From an uncultured Eggerthellaceae bacterium (lineage in GTDB: Bacteria; Actinomycetota; Coriobacteriia; Coriobacteriales; Eggerthellaceae), in assembly GCA_910588985.1 (NCBI GenBank), contig CAJURO010000009.1, positions 11,433-75,432 on the forward strand: a stretch of DNA of 64,000 bases, given 5' to 3'. The notes beneath the pieces are model-generated. The model saw only the letters and a program-made list of their open reading frames with translations, was not told where the DNA came from and did not search any database. Position 1 is the first letter of the stretch; every line of letters begins with the position of its first letter. The translations under genes were made by a program, and so were the position numbers. Shown in pieces: positions 1-9,211 of this stretch.

Positions 1-2802
1 AGCATTGGGAATATCAGCTTGGCTAGCATCTAGGTTAGACGTGTAATAGCTACCACTAACATCCGATACAGGAGTTCCATCGCTGTTCGTGCCGTTAGGA
101 ATATGTCGGAACGGATCAGTGTCGAGCAGCTTATAACCATTGATGTTCGTAGGCATCACATTGACGTTATGCCCATTCTCGCCTTCGCCCTCAACAGTTG
201 GAGCAAGCTGATAATAAGTACCAGAGGGATCCTTATAAAGATGTGAAACTGAATAGGCGACCATGATCGGTTCATCTGCCTGTGCTGCGGGCTCGGCCGC
301 TGCGATGTTGACAGACCTGGTAGCAGAGGCAAGGCGCACGCCTCCCAATGAGCGGCTGACCGTGACCTCGGCGGCTCCCTCTTCGTAACCAGTGACGTTG
401 CCCTGCGTATCAACGTTGATAGCTTGTGCATTGTCATAGCTGGTCTCGGTCACGATGCCGCGCTGCGAGAGGTTCTGATCGGTGATGGCCTCGTCGGCTG
501 CTTCAGCTGCAGCATCTTCGCCATTCTCTGCATATATATTAGCTGTCTCTCCCACGGAGAGGTCAAGCGTTGAGGTTGGGATGCCCAGGCCGTAGCAGAC
601 GATGTGGTTGTTCGCCGTTGCCAGACCCTGCGCAGCTGTCCACTGGGAATCGTCGGCAGTTGCGGTTGGCACATAGATGTTGACGTTGGTGCACCCAGAC
701 AGCGCAGACTCAGCCACAGTAGGAATGACGCCCTGAGCAACAACGCGTGTCAGAGAAGCACAGTCCGCGAAGGCTTCGCCACCAATAGCGGTGACCGTAG
801 CAGGAATCCAAACTTCAGTGAGAGCACTGTTCGCGAAGGCGCGATAACCGATCGTATGAAGCCCAGAGCTGAGCGTGAGATCAGTGAGATGCGTTGTGTT
901 CTCGAACGCGGATTCGCCGATGGACTGGACGGAGCTTGGGATAGTAACGCTCTCAAGCTCGGCATGGTTGGCGAAAGCACCCTTGGCGACCTGCGAGACC
1001 GGATAGGACACGCCGCCGATGGTGGCGGATGCGGGGATCTCGAGCGTGGTGGCGAAGGAAGCGCGACCCGTCCAGGTGACCTCGAGGGTCATGTCAGGCA
1101 GGAGCGTGTAGGTGAGGCCTGCTGCTGCGGTGCCCTCGGTGGAGGAGCTGCTCTCGTCAGGAGCGCTGGTGCCCGGAGCAACGGTCTCGGTTTCGCCAGC
1201 TTCACCATAGGTGCCGAAGTTGGTGAAGCCAGCTTCGGCCCAGACGGCGCGCGCTTCATCAGTGTCAGCTGACAGCGCAACGGTTGCGTTCGCCACGGTA
1301 TCAGCAGCAAAGGCAGGTGGGATGGACTGGGTCTCTTCGCCCTTATAGATAATATTAGTACCCGCTGCGATAGAAGAAATGTTTGCTTGCGCGATGATGG
1401 ACTCAAGGCCTGTTTGCGCACTGGAGAAGAAAGCACCGGCATCAATCTCGGTAACAGTATAAGTATGGTTGTTCACCGTGATGGCGTTCGGGATGACCGC
1501 AGCGCTGCCCGCAGCTGGGGCGCGCCAAGCAAGCGCAACAGAGTTGTTGTTGATGATGCGATAGAGCGCGCTGCCCATTGCGATGAAGTCGTCGCTGGCT
1601 GCTGTCTCTATAGAGCCGATGGCGTCGGCAGGCATGTTCATGTTGCTGAAGCTTGCAACTTTCGTAGCGAACGCGATGCCCGCAGCGTAGATCTCCTTTG
1701 TCTCAACGGGAACGAGGAGCGTACCTTCGAAAGCGGTCGGAACGAAGGAAAGCTTCTCATAGCCCTGCGTGTAGAGGACGCCGTCGACCGCAGCGAACGT
1801 GTCAGATGGCTGCGGCTCTGCAGCAGGCGTGCCTGGCTCTGCATTTGGATCAGCAGGCTTGTCGGCAACCTCGATGGCTTGCAGGTTGGCGAAAGAAGCC
1901 AGAGCGTCAGTGTCGATGTAGAGGACGCTGGCAGGAAGGATCAGGGTTGTGGCCTTTGCCTTATCGGCACCAGTAAGCGACGTGAGGTTGGTGCCCGTTC
2001 CCTGGATGTTGTCGATGTTCTTGTCGGCAGCTGCAATGACGTCGACCGAACCGTTCGCTTCGACGGCTGCAGCGATCGCCTCAGCAGCCTGAGGACCAAC
2101 GCCGATGACGTCATAGGTTTCGTCTGCCCATTCGATGGCTTGCGGAACTTCGATGATGTCAAGGTTGAGCGCTGTGTCAGAGATGCCCTGGAGAACAACA
2201 GCGCGCTGTGCAGCGATGCCAGCATCAGGGTTGCCCTTGTCGATGTCGACGAGCTGATAGATGAGGCCATCGAGCTCGAAGACGTCGGCGTTGTCGGTCA
2301 TGGTGATCGTAGCGCTGACGGTCTCATCAGATTGGTTGACGGGCGTCAGCTGCTCGGTGATGTTCAGGATGGGCACACCGTTGGGCGTGGTGGTTGTGGT
2401 TGCGGTGCTGTTGGTGCCAGTGGTGGGGGTGTCTGAGGAGGTAGGCTGCTCGAGGGCAACATCTTCGCTGATGATGTCGACGTCGCTTGAGGTAGCGAAC
2501 GCGGCGCCCACGGTGCCGAATGCAGTAACGGCCGCAAGCGCGATTGCGGAGGCTGTGCGAGCGATGCGACCCTTGCGAGCGCGTGAGGCACGAGCGCTTG
2601 TGCGTTGCGTTGACGCCTTCGCGCGCTGCGTGCTCTTCGCGTGCTTTGCTGTTTTGGTTGTTGTTGGCTGTGCTGCCGCGTGCGGCTGCGTTGCCTGAGA
2701 TGCCTGCGTTGCCGCGGACTCCTCTGCGGTGATGGCGACACGGTTCTCGACCGTGGATGGCTGGTCGGTCCAGCTCATCTGCGCGTGACGTTTGTGGTTC
2801 AT
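1..2802 (-). CDS. BspA-like leucine-rich-repeat surface protein, C-terminus beyond window
   Basis: One open frame runs from an ATG at 2802 (preceded by AGGAAAAGGT) off the left edge, at least 934 codons, so the gene is 3'-truncated by the window. The N-terminus is long, Ala/Thr/Gln/Arg-rich (about residues 1-80), followed by a hydrophobic export segment (about 85-105, SAIALAAVTAFGTVGAAFA) and a Thr-rich linker. Around residues 600-700 it has repeats of the LRR_5/BspA type (SVQSIGESAFENTTHLTDL, AIGGEAFADCASLTRV). A bacterial Ig-like stretch (about 770-810) and a MucBP-like segment near the edge follow. Family knowledge: such proteins are exported adhesins of mucosal bacteria. No sortase or anchor signal can be judged because the C-terminus is missing. 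The several shorter ORFs on both strands here are frame shadows. Confidence 0.85.
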   Translation of the reverse strand, partial: MNHKRHAQMSWTDQPSTVENRVAITAEESAATQASQATQPHAAAQPTTTKTAKHAKSTQRAKASTQRTSARASRARKGRIARTASAIALAAVTAFGTVGAAFATSSDVDIISEDVALEQPTSSDTPTTGTNSTATTTTTPNGVPILNITEQLTPVNQSDETVSATITMTDNADVFELDGLIYQLVDIDKGNPDAGIAAQRAVVLQGISDTALNLDIIEVPQAIEWADETYDVIGVGPQAAEAIAAAVEANGSVDVIAAADKNIDNIQGTGTNLTSLTGADKAKATTLILPASVLYIDTDALASFANLQAIEVADKPADPNAEPGTPAAEPQPSDTFAAVDGVLYTQGYEKLSFVPTAFEGTLLVPVETKEIYAAGIAFATKVASFSNMNMPADAIGSIETAASDDFIAMGSALYRIINNNSVALAWRAPAAGSAAVIPNAITVNNHTYTVTEIDAGAFFSSAQTGLESIIAQANISSIAAGTNIIYKGEETQSIPPAFAADTVANATVALSADTDEARAVWAEAGFTNFGTYGEAGETETVAPGTSAPDESSSSTEGTAAAGLTYTLLPDMTLEVTWTGRASFATTLEIPASATIGGVSYPVSQVAKGAFANHAELESVTIPSSVQSIGESAFENTTHLTDLTLSSGLHTIGYRAFANSALTEVWIPATVTAIGGEAFADCASLTRVVAQGVIPTVAESALSGCTNVNIYVPTATADDSQWTAAQGLATANNHIVCYGLGIPTSTLDLSVGETANIYAENGEDAAAEAADEAITDQNLSQRGIVTETSYDNAQAINVDTQGNVTGYEEGAAEVTVSRSLGGVRLASATRSVNIAAAEPAAQADEPIMVAYSVSHLYKDPSGTYYQLAPTVEGEGENGHNVNVMPTNINGYKLLDTDPFRHIPNGTNSDGTPVSDVSGSYYTSNLDASQADIPNA

Positions 2803-3490
2803 GTCCTACCTTTTCCTCAGTCTGCGCAGTCACCCCACGTGCACCGCGCAACATTTCCTGTGCTTGTCCGTTTCGTTTTCCACAAAGAGGCCGTATTCCT
2901 AGAGGACTGCCGATCAGTTGTCTGTGCGACAGCACCCCTGTTTTCCAGTGCGATTCCTCCGTCCTCGGTGGAGGTTCCCACTGGCGGCTCCCTTTGCGTC
3001 CAAGCAGTCCATACGCGCATGTCGCATACGCGCGCGTGCGCGTATAGGCGCTATTCAACACGGATAGCAATATGCACTATACGCTGGAAGAAGTTGTGGT
3101 TCAAATGGTGAAATTGCGGATGTTCTGTGAAGGATTTGTGATGGATGCCTGAAATGGTTCTGAATAGGTATTTTTGGGTTCGCAAACTCCCAGTTCAGGC
3201 GGTTATCCACTTTTATGGAAAAAATGCAAGTGAATAGTTTTCAAGTTGAAAACTCGCTGTAAACTTTTGGGGAAATTCAGGTTTGTTTAAGCCAAAATCC
3301 GCATAAACTCCACACTTTTGAAGTCCCGATTGGGTCAGGGGCATCATTGGGTGGGGGTCAGGGATGTCAACGCTGCCATCACAGAGAAGCACCCGCCTAT
3401 GTCACATTCCCGCAGATCTGGGGGAGTGGGGAATGTGACATAGGCGGGTGTCGTTAGCCCTTTATTGCTCTTGGAGCCCTCTCAACCGAG
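2803..3490. other. Non-coding interval upstream of the surface-protein gene
   Basis: No convincing gene is visible. It holds a GC-rich hairpin at 3027-3044 (TACGCGC arms), a weak minus-strand promoter candidate reading TTGCTA-N18-TATACG ending near 3040, and the perfect palindrome at 3390-3450 described separately. Part of 3110-3320 is AT-rich. A single near-match to a DnaA box (TTATCCACT) lies near 3201. Confidence 0.5.
3390..3450. repeat. Perfect 22-bp inverted repeat
   Basis: Arms 3390-3411 and 3429-3450 are exact reverse complements, with a 17-nt loop. The arm contains ATGTCACATTCCC, related to the TGTCA-containing palindromes elsewhere in the window. It lies 40 nt beyond the stop of the LysR-like gene, so it may also act as its terminator although no T-run follows directly. 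Confidence 0.7.
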
Positions 3491-4144
3491 CTAGATCGCG
3501 TACTTCTCGAGCGCGCTCGTGAGCTTCGCCACGAAGGTTCTGCCCAGATCGGAGAGCTCTTCGCCCGTCCGTGAAAGATAGCCCATGTTGAGCGTTACAT
3601 CCGTCTCAAGCGGAACCGTGGTCAGAGAGCCCCCGTCTGTGATGCCCACAAGGATGCCACTCGTAACGGTATAGCCATTGATGGCAACGGAGAGCTCTGA
3701 GAGCGAGGCGCGGTCGTTGCAGAGAATGGTCTTCGAGCGCGGGATATAGTCAAGGGCCTCTTCGGCAAACTCCTCAGGCGTTCCCGGGCGTTGCTCGAAC
3801 TTCAGATACGGCCATTCCTCAAGGTCAGCAATGGTGAGCGACTTGGCATTCGATAGCGGATGGCTTGCGGGAAGCGCTACGCGAGGCTTCGACTCTGCAA
3901 GCTTCGTGAAGGTAAGGCCTGCCTCGGTGAACGCTTTCATGAGAGCGTCATGGGTCTTCGTTGTGGTCATGACCACGCCGATCTCGCTTCGATTTCCAGC
4001 AACGTCATCGATGACGCCGAGGGTGGTACGGTCACGTAACGCATAGGTGTATGATTCGCCACCAACGTTCAAGATGGTATGCGCGAACGCTTGCACATCG
4101 AAGAGGTAATGTTGGCCCGAGACTGCGAATGTGACGTCTGACAT
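3491..4144 (-). CDS. Stand-alone LysR effector-binding domain (HTH missing)
   Basis: The 217 residues correspond only to the substrate-binding half of a LysR-type regulator. They start at SGQHYLFDVQAFAHT, which aligns with SSQHYYFSVQAFTMT near residue 97 of the intact LysR protein at 38503-39423, and continue co-linearly to the C-terminus (PLETDVTLNMGY versus PLETNVEMQVGY). The roughly 90-residue winged-helix domain that should precede it is absent; only 80 bp separate the ATG from the tRNA-Ser gene. A plausible site AAGGAATC precedes the ATG, so it may still be translated. Without the HTH it cannot act as a normal LysR activator. It is either a remnant or a ligand-binding/dominant-negative partner of paralogues. 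Confidence 0.75.
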   Translation of the reverse strand: MSDVTFAVSGQHYLFDVQAFAHTILNVGGESYTYALRDRTTLGVIDDVAGNRSEIGVVMTTTKTHDALMKAFTEAGLTFTKLAESKPRVALPASHPLSNAKSLTIADLEEWPYLKFEQRPGTPEEFAEEALDYIPRSKTILCNDRASLSELSVAINGYTVTSGILVGITDGGSLTTVPLETDVTLNMGYLSRTGEELSDLGRTFVAKLTSALEKYAI

Positions 4145-4224
4145 GGCGATTCCTTTTGACGAAAGCGTGGCTCTCTTGTGTCATGAGAGCGCATTGATGG
4201 GACAAAACACACCGATGATGAATC

Positions 4225-4317
4225 TGGCGGAGAGGCAGGGATTCGAACCCTGGATACCGCTATACACGGCATAACGGTTTTCGAGACCGCCGCATTCAAC
4301 CGCTCTGCCACCTCTCC
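4225..4317 (-). tRNA. tRNA-Ser (anticodon CGA)
   Basis: Acceptor halves GGAGAGG (4317-4311) and CCTCTCC pair; discriminator G and an encoded CCA (4227-4225) follow. Anticodon loop CTCGAAA gives CGA, reading UCG. A long variable arm typical of class II tRNA-Ser and the T-loop GTTCGAATC are visible. 93 nt including CCA. A GCTCTC/GAGAGC hairpin at about 4170-4191 may end the transcript. Confidence 0.95.
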
Positions 4318-4328
4318 GCAGCGTTCAA

Positions 4329-4382
4329 AGTATACATGATTCTTGTTCCTTCATTCCATTCGCTGATCTTTTGGTTTATACT
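4329..4382. promoter_or_regulatory. Divergent promoter region of the two tRNA-Ser genes
   Basis: The 100-bp gap between the two tRNA 5' ends contains a TATACT on the minus strand (4334-4329) and a TATACT on the plus strand (4377-4382). Each lies at a suitable distance from its tRNA. The -35 boxes are poor. Confidence 0.5.
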
Positions 4383-4417
4383 TTCCTCTGCTGTTTTTCA
4401 GCGATTCGACTAGGCAT

Positions 4418-4509
4418 GGAGAGGTGTCCGAGCTGGCCGAAGGAGCACGATTGGAAATCGTGTATGCGCCAAAAGCGTATCCAGGGTTCAAATCCCTGCC
4501 TCTCCGCCA
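4418..4509 (+). tRNA. tRNA-Ser (anticodon GGA)
   Basis: Starts GGAGAGG, ends CCTCTCC-G-CCA at 4509. Anticodon stem ACGAT/ATCGT encloses TTGGAAA, giving anticodon GGA (reads UCC/UCU). Variable arm and GTTCAAATC T-loop are present. It is divergent from the tRNA-Ser(CGA) gene. Confidence 0.95.
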
Positions 4510-4543
4510 CATTCCTTTTTGATTCAAAGATTTGTTCGCAAGG

Positions 4544-5749
4544 TCAGCGCGTTTGCGCAAAGGCTTGCTTGATGAGATCTGCTGGGAACAGGCCATTTTG
4601 CTGCGCGATGAGCTCCGCTGCCTGTGTCTCAAGGGCGTTATACCCATCGTTCGCCTCGATGAGCTTGGCGCTGTTCTTCGCAAGGAATGCCTCGTCCGCA
4701 GCAATGGCGAAGTCCTGCGCCTGGATGCGGAGGTTCGCGTAATCCACGAAAGGCTGGATAAGCTGGGAGGAGTCCATTCCGTTTATCGGAGCTGTTGCGA
4801 AGAGCTCCTTCGTCTGTGCAATGAGCGCCTCGGCAGTATCCCGCGCAACGGCAAGCTTCTCGAATGCTTCGCGAGACTTCTCAAGAGCTTGCCTGAAGGC
4901 GTCGTCATTCGCCGTGTTCGATATCTCGATAGCCTCACGCACGAGCGTGTCTGCCTCAAGTATGAGTGTCTGGTATTCGACAGCTTCTTGATATGCGGAA
5001 ACGACCTGGCTTACCTGCTTGAGCGTTGCTGAACCGCGTTCAAGAAGGTTGGTGTACTCGTTGATGTTCGAGAGCGTTTGGTTGGCGTTCTCCGATTCAG
5101 CAGGTGAGAACAGCCCCTCTTTCAGGTCTTCTATTTGCGTTTTAACGGTGCGAAGCTTGGCAAGGTGCCCCGCTGTCTCATCGATGGCCTCCGTGGCCTT
5201 TTCAGTGAAATCGCTCGACGCAAGTTGCTCGATCGGGTCGTGCTCTGCAGCATCAAGAAGCGCCTTGAAGTCGGAAAGCTGGTCGAGGTACCCGCTTGCT
5301 CCTTCGATGGCTACGCGCATGCGATCGGCCTGCGACATCTGGCTCTGAATGCCATGAACAGCAAAGGTTCCGACTATCGCGATGACGCAGATCGCAATGA
5401 GGACAACGATGATGATGAGAGCGCGCTTGCTTCTTTTGCGCTGCTTCTTGCGCATGCTTGCTTCTGCTGAGAGCACCCCACTTGAGAACGCGCTGCCGCT
5501 TTTGGTGGCCCCTCGGCCAGCTCCTGGCATGGTGATCTGCGCGCCCTTCGTCGGTGTGGCGGGAGAGTCTTTCTTGTTTCCCAGCGTGAACAGGGAGATG
5601 CGCCCAAGCGGCATCTCATCGTCGGCGGCGTCATCTTCGACGGAGTTCTTCATGGCATCAAGGACGCTGAAGGATATCTCGTTCGAGGTGCCCCTTGTGT
5701 TCTTCTTGATGTGGCCAGCATCGTTGATATGTCGCTTGCGTCCGAACAT
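4544..5749 (-). CDS. Single-pass membrane protein with extracytoplasmic helical domain, unknown function
   Basis: 401 residues. Residues 1-105 are hydrophilic and probably cytoplasmic, ending in a basic cluster (MRKKQRKRSKR). One transmembrane helix follows (about 110-130, ALIIIVVLIAICVIAIVGTF). The remaining 270 residues are highly charged, Ala/Glu/Gln-rich and strongly helical, and look like an antiparallel coiled-coil or helical-bundle domain outside the membrane. No enzyme motif is visible. It is followed downstream only by the tRNA-Ser gene in the opposite orientation; its start at 5749 lies 32 bp beyond the end of the helicase gene, so both may share a transcript. I do not recognise the family. 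Confidence 0.8.
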   Translation of the reverse strand: MFGRKRHINDAGHIKKNTRGTSNEISFSVLDAMKNSVEDDAADDEMPLGRISLFTLGNKKDSPATPTKGAQITMPGAGRGATKSGSAFSSGVLSAEASMRKKQRKRSKRALIIIVVLIAICVIAIVGTFAVHGIQSQMSQADRMRVAIEGASGYLDQLSDFKALLDAAEHDPIEQLASSDFTEKATEAIDETAGHLAKLRTVKTQIEDLKEGLFSPAESENANQTLSNINEYTNLLERGSATLKQVSQVVSAYQEAVEYQTLILEADTLVREAIEISNTANDDAFRQALEKSREAFEKLAVARDTAEALIAQTKELFATAPINGMDSSQLIQPFVDYANLRIQAQDFAIAADEAFLAKNSAKLIEANDGYNALETQAAELIAQQNGLFPADLIKQAFAQTR

Positions 5750-5781
5750 GTTTCGCCTGGTGATCCCCGTTTTCTCGCTTG

Positions 5782-8700
5782 CTAGAAGAGTATCGGAAGC
5801 TGGGATATCAGCTCGTCGGTGGTCACGACAGAAACGTTCTTGCTCGGCAGCGAGTTGATGAAGATGCGCCCGTAGCCCTTCGTTGTCAGCCGCGAATCTG
5901 CCAAGATCAGGATCCCTGTGTCCGTCGATTTGCGGATGAGGCGGCCCGCCGCTTGACGCAGCTCGAGCACAGCCTGGGGCAGCACGTAGTTCCTCCAGGC
6001 ATAATCATCGCGGGCTGAGCGCTCGCATGAGAGCGGATCGGTTGGTTTCGCGAAGGGGAGCTTCGGGATGATAACTCCTCTGAGCGCATTGCCTGGCGCA
6101 TCGAATCCTTCCCAGAACGTTTTGAGCGCGAAGAGAGAGAGCGCTTCATCCTTAAGAAACTCGTCTCGCAGGCCTTTGATGGAAACTCCTCGCTTTTGCT
6201 TCATGATGCGCAGATCTTCAGCGCGCAGAGCCTCTTCGACGTCGTCGAACAGGGCGTCCATGTCCTTCTTGTTGGTGAAGAGCGTGAGGATCGATCCCCC
6301 TTGTGCAACATGGGCGTCGACAAGCAGCCGCTGGAGCGCGCGCAAGTATTCAGGCGTGTTCGGCTCGGGGATGTCTGAGAGCACGAAGATCCTCATGTTC
6401 TCGTCGAAGTTGTAGCTGGAATCAAGGCGGAGCTCGTCAGCATCGGAATGCCCGCCCGCATTCAGGCCGAGGGAGCGCTCGAACGGGGAAAACGACCCGT
6501 CGACGGTAAGGGTTGCCGATGTGAAGACCACCGAGCGCGTGTTGGCATAGAGCGTTTCGCCAAGCATGTTGCCCACGTTGAAAAGGAGCGCTTCGAGCGT
6601 GTTGTTCGAGCGATCGCTCCGACGATAGAGCGTAGCGGAATAGACGTATTCGTCTGTGGGGTTCACGAAAATGGCCTCGATCGCCTGGATGAGCTCTTTG
6701 AGCTCGATGGCAACAGCGGCTATCTCGCGCTGGACGACTGCCATGCCGTCAATCTCTTCCAAGAACCCAACAAGCTCTTGCGAGGCGGTGACCAGGCGTT
6801 CGCTTGCCTCTTGAAGGTCGACTGCGAGCACGGCAAGGTCCTTGAACACCTGCATTGAGCGCACTTCGTCGTTGATCCAGAGGTCAAATGACTCATAGCT
6901 CGATTTCTTCGCTGGGTCGAAGTAGAGAAGATCGCGAATATGAGCGTTGAACTGAGATTCCGCTTCGTAGAAAAGAACGCCAGCGGCCTTCGCCTTTGCA
7001 AGGAGACCGTAGAAGAGCGTTCCTATATCGGCCGAGTCGGGCGTAGAAGCGGCAACATCCTTGCTTGACGGAGCAAGCTGAGAAGAAGGCGTGGTGGATG
7101 TGGTTGCGGTTGTGGCTGCTGTCGTGGGTGTGGCTGTTGCGGGTGCGGGCGAGGCTATTGTGGTTGTAGCTGTTGCGGGCACGGGCGAGGCTGTCGTTGT
7201 TGTGCGTGAAGTTGTGGCTGAAGGGATATCAGCCGCGCGTTCCGCCCGCACGAAGACGTTACGCGAGGTTTCGATGCCAACGCGACTCGAAAGGTTCGTC
7301 AGCTCATCAGCCGAAATGGAGAGCGAGAGCGCTCGACGCGCTTCGGCTTCTGCACCATGCGCCTCATCCACGATCCAGTAGCGGATCGGCGGGAGAAGGC
7401 CATTGTCCGCCGCGATGTCGCAGAAGAGAAGGCTGTGATTCGTCACGACGATATCAGCGTTCTCTGCGATTCGTCGCGAGCCGTGCACGAAGCACGTTGT
7501 CCCGTAAAAGGGGCATTTTCTGCGCAAACAATCATGACTGGTGGTCGATATCGCGCGGCGCGGAAGCACGCGGTAGTCGAGGCGCATGCTGTCCATGTCG
7601 TCATATTGCGTCTGCTCGATAAAGGAGAGGAGCATGGCGATGGCTGGTGCCTGCGGCTTCTCTTCGTTCATGACCATGCGCATTTGAGAGCCTTCGGTTG
7701 CAAGACGCTGAACCTTGCGGAGGCACGGATAGTGAGAGAAGCCCTTTATGGGCGCGAAGGTAAGGTCTGTGCCAAGGGCTTTCGCAAGCGCTGGGAGCTC
7801 GTGATAGACAAGCTGGTCGAGCAGCGCATTCGTCTTTGTTGCCACCCCGATCGTGATGTTGCTCTTTTGCGCAGTGAGCGCGGCAGGGAGAAGATATGCC
7901 ATCGACTTCCCAACGCCTGTGCCAGCTTCGACCATGAGGTTGCGGGCGGAGCGGAATGATTGGAGGACCGCTTCGGACATCTCGACCTGCTCGGTGCGTG
8001 TTTCGTAGTCCTCGTACAAGCTTCCGACGAGCCCTTCTGGTGAGAACGCCTCGTCTATTTCCTCTGCTTGAGGAAACGACATTATCTGTGGAGCTGTCTC
8101 GTCGTCCATTTCCATACGGATGCGTGCGTGCTCGATGAGGTCAGGAGAGAGAAGGTTCGTTGCGTCCACCTTCGATTTCTGGGTGGTCGTGCAGCCTGCA
8201 CATCGTTTTTTCCTGATCTCTTTCAGGGAGAACTCTTGGTTGTTCCTTGCAGTGTTCTTGTCGAGATCTTGGTCGTCTTTTGTGTCGTCCTTGCCGAGAG
8301 ATTGATGGTCTCTTGCAGTACTCTCGTCGAAGCCTTGGTTATCTCTCTCCTCTTCCTTATCAAGAGCTTGGTTGCTTTTTGCATCGTCCTTATCGAGAGC
8401 ATGCTCATCGTTTGCACAAGCTGTCTCAAGGTCACGATCTGCGAAGTACGCGAAGATGCGCGCGCCCATCCATTCCGCAGGGGTTGCCAGCGTGGCGATC
8501 TTGCGTTTCAAGGGAGAGGGTATCGCGTCGATACCAGCCAAGAGAATTCGATATAAAGCGCAGGTTGCGGCTACGTCCTCGTCTGCTCGATGAGTAGAAA
8601 GGGGAGCTCCGAACGCGATGACAAGATCGAGAAGCCGATGAGAGCGCATCCGTGGAAGGGCGATGCGCGCGATCTCAAGGGAGTCTATCCACTCGTTCTC

Positions 8701-9126
8701 GAGGAGGGGATAACCTTGTGGGTGCTTGGTTGTGAAGTTCCTGTCGAACTCGGCATTGTGTGCGACGATCTTTGCGTCTCCAACGAATTCCACCAGTTCA
8801 GCAAGTGCTTCTTGAGGAGTAGGGGCATCGACGACATCCGCATCATGGATATTGGTCAGATGCGCGATATCCTCTGGGATTGGTTTTCCTGGATTCACGA
8901 ATGTGACGAACCAGTCGGTGATCTTCCCGTGCTCAAGGCGAGCTGCGGCTATTTGGGTCAGCTCTTCCTTCTTCAGGGAGATTCCTGTTGTTTCAGTATC
9001 CAATACCACGATGTTTCGATCATATTCGCCATAGTCTGACACCTTTGCGCGTTGTGGCAGATCGGCATAGCGCTTGATAACATCAAGGGGGGTTCCGTCA
9101 GTGATATATTCTTTGAGCTTGTTCAT
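5782..9126 (-). CDS. dinG: DinG-family helicase with N-terminal DEDDh exonuclease domain
   Basis: 1114 residues, ATG at 9126 with AGAGG upstream. Residues about 38-200 are a DnaQ-type 3'-5' exonuclease (VLDTETTG, NAEFDRNF, HRADEDV). A hydrophilic repeat-bearing linker (about 240-300) follows, then an XPD/DinG superfamily-2 helicase: Walker A EAGTGVGKS, cysteines in HYPCLRK and CLRRKCPFYGTTC that would hold a 4Fe-4S cluster, DEAH box WIVDEAHG, and motif VI RQAAGRLIR near the C-terminus. A Thr/Ala/Pro-rich low-complexity stretch interrupts the helicase around residues 645-690. By family it is a repair helicase acting on forked or R-loop DNA. Fusion with the exonuclease resembles Firmicutes DinG; the two low-complexity inserts are unusual. 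Confidence 0.92.
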   Translation of the reverse strand: MNKLKEYITDGTPLDVIKRYADLPQRAKVSDYGEYDRNIVVLDTETTGISLKKEELTQIAAARLEHGKITDWFVTFVNPGKPIPEDIAHLTNIHDADVVDAPTPQEALAELVEFVGDAKIVAHNAEFDRNFTTKHPQGYPLLENEWIDSLEIARIALPRMRSHRLLDLVIAFGAPLSTHRADEDVAATCALYRILLAGIDAIPSPLKRKIATLATPAEWMGARIFAYFADRDLETACANDEHALDKDDAKSNQALDKEEERDNQGFDESTARDHQSLGKDDTKDDQDLDKNTARNNQEFSLKEIRKKRCAGCTTTQKSKVDATNLLSPDLIEHARIRMEMDDETAPQIMSFPQAEEIDEAFSPEGLVGSLYEDYETRTEQVEMSEAVLQSFRSARNLMVEAGTGVGKSMAYLLPAALTAQKSNITIGVATKTNALLDQLVYHELPALAKALGTDLTFAPIKGFSHYPCLRKVQRLATEGSQMRMVMNEEKPQAPAIAMLLSFIEQTQYDDMDSMRLDYRVLPRRAISTTSHDCLRRKCPFYGTTCFVHGSRRIAENADIVVTNHSLLFCDIAADNGLLPPIRYWIVDEAHGAEAEARRALSLSISADELTNLSSRVGIETSRNVFVRAERAADIPSATTSRTTTTASPVPATATTTIASPAPATATPTTAATTATTSTTPSSQLAPSSKDVAASTPDSADIGTLFYGLLAKAKAAGVLFYEAESQFNAHIRDLLYFDPAKKSSYESFDLWINDEVRSMQVFKDLAVLAVDLQEASERLVTASQELVGFLEEIDGMAVVQREIAAVAIELKELIQAIEAIFVNPTDEYVYSATLYRRSDRSNNTLEALLFNVGNMLGETLYANTRSVVFTSATLTVDGSFSPFERSLGLNAGGHSDADELRLDSSYNFDENMRIFVLSDIPEPNTPEYLRALQRLLVDAHVAQGGSILTLFTNKKDMDALFDDVEEALRAEDLRIMKQKRGVSIKGLRDEFLKDEALSLFALKTFWEGFDAPGNALRGVIIPKLPFAKPTDPLSCERSARDDYAWRNYVLPQAVLELRQAAGRLIRKSTDTGILILADSRLTTKGYGRIFINSLPSKNVSVVTTDELISQLPILF
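8236..8400 (-). repeat. Five tandem 33-bp units encoding 11-residue repeats inside dinG
   Basis: Reading on the minus strand, the protein shows ALDKDDAKSNQ, ALDKEEERDNQ, GFDESTARDHQ, SLGKDDTKDDQ and DLDKNTARNNQ in succession, each ending in Gln. The DNA units begin ttggt/ttgat on the plus strand every 33 bp. They separate the exonuclease from the helicase. Confidence 0.85.
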
Positions 9127-9211
9127 CCAGGCCTCTGTTTTATGCGTTCAAGTATCGGTTATTCTAATATGAAAATCTTTACGCTGCCTTGTCTGTAGAG
9201 GAATCTTCTGT

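Noticed and set aside
604..2436. Two long plus-strand frames opposite the surface-protein gene
   Set aside because: They are antisense shadows of a continuous minus-strand frame with recognisable LRR domains; no ribosome sites and no domains.
3201..3209. Single DnaA-box-like TTATCCACT near 3.2 kb
   Set aside because: Isolated, far from dnaA, no cluster; not evidence of a second origin.
8236..8400. CRISPR-like array
   Set aside because: The 33-bp units are contiguous, without spacers, and lie in frame inside dinG.
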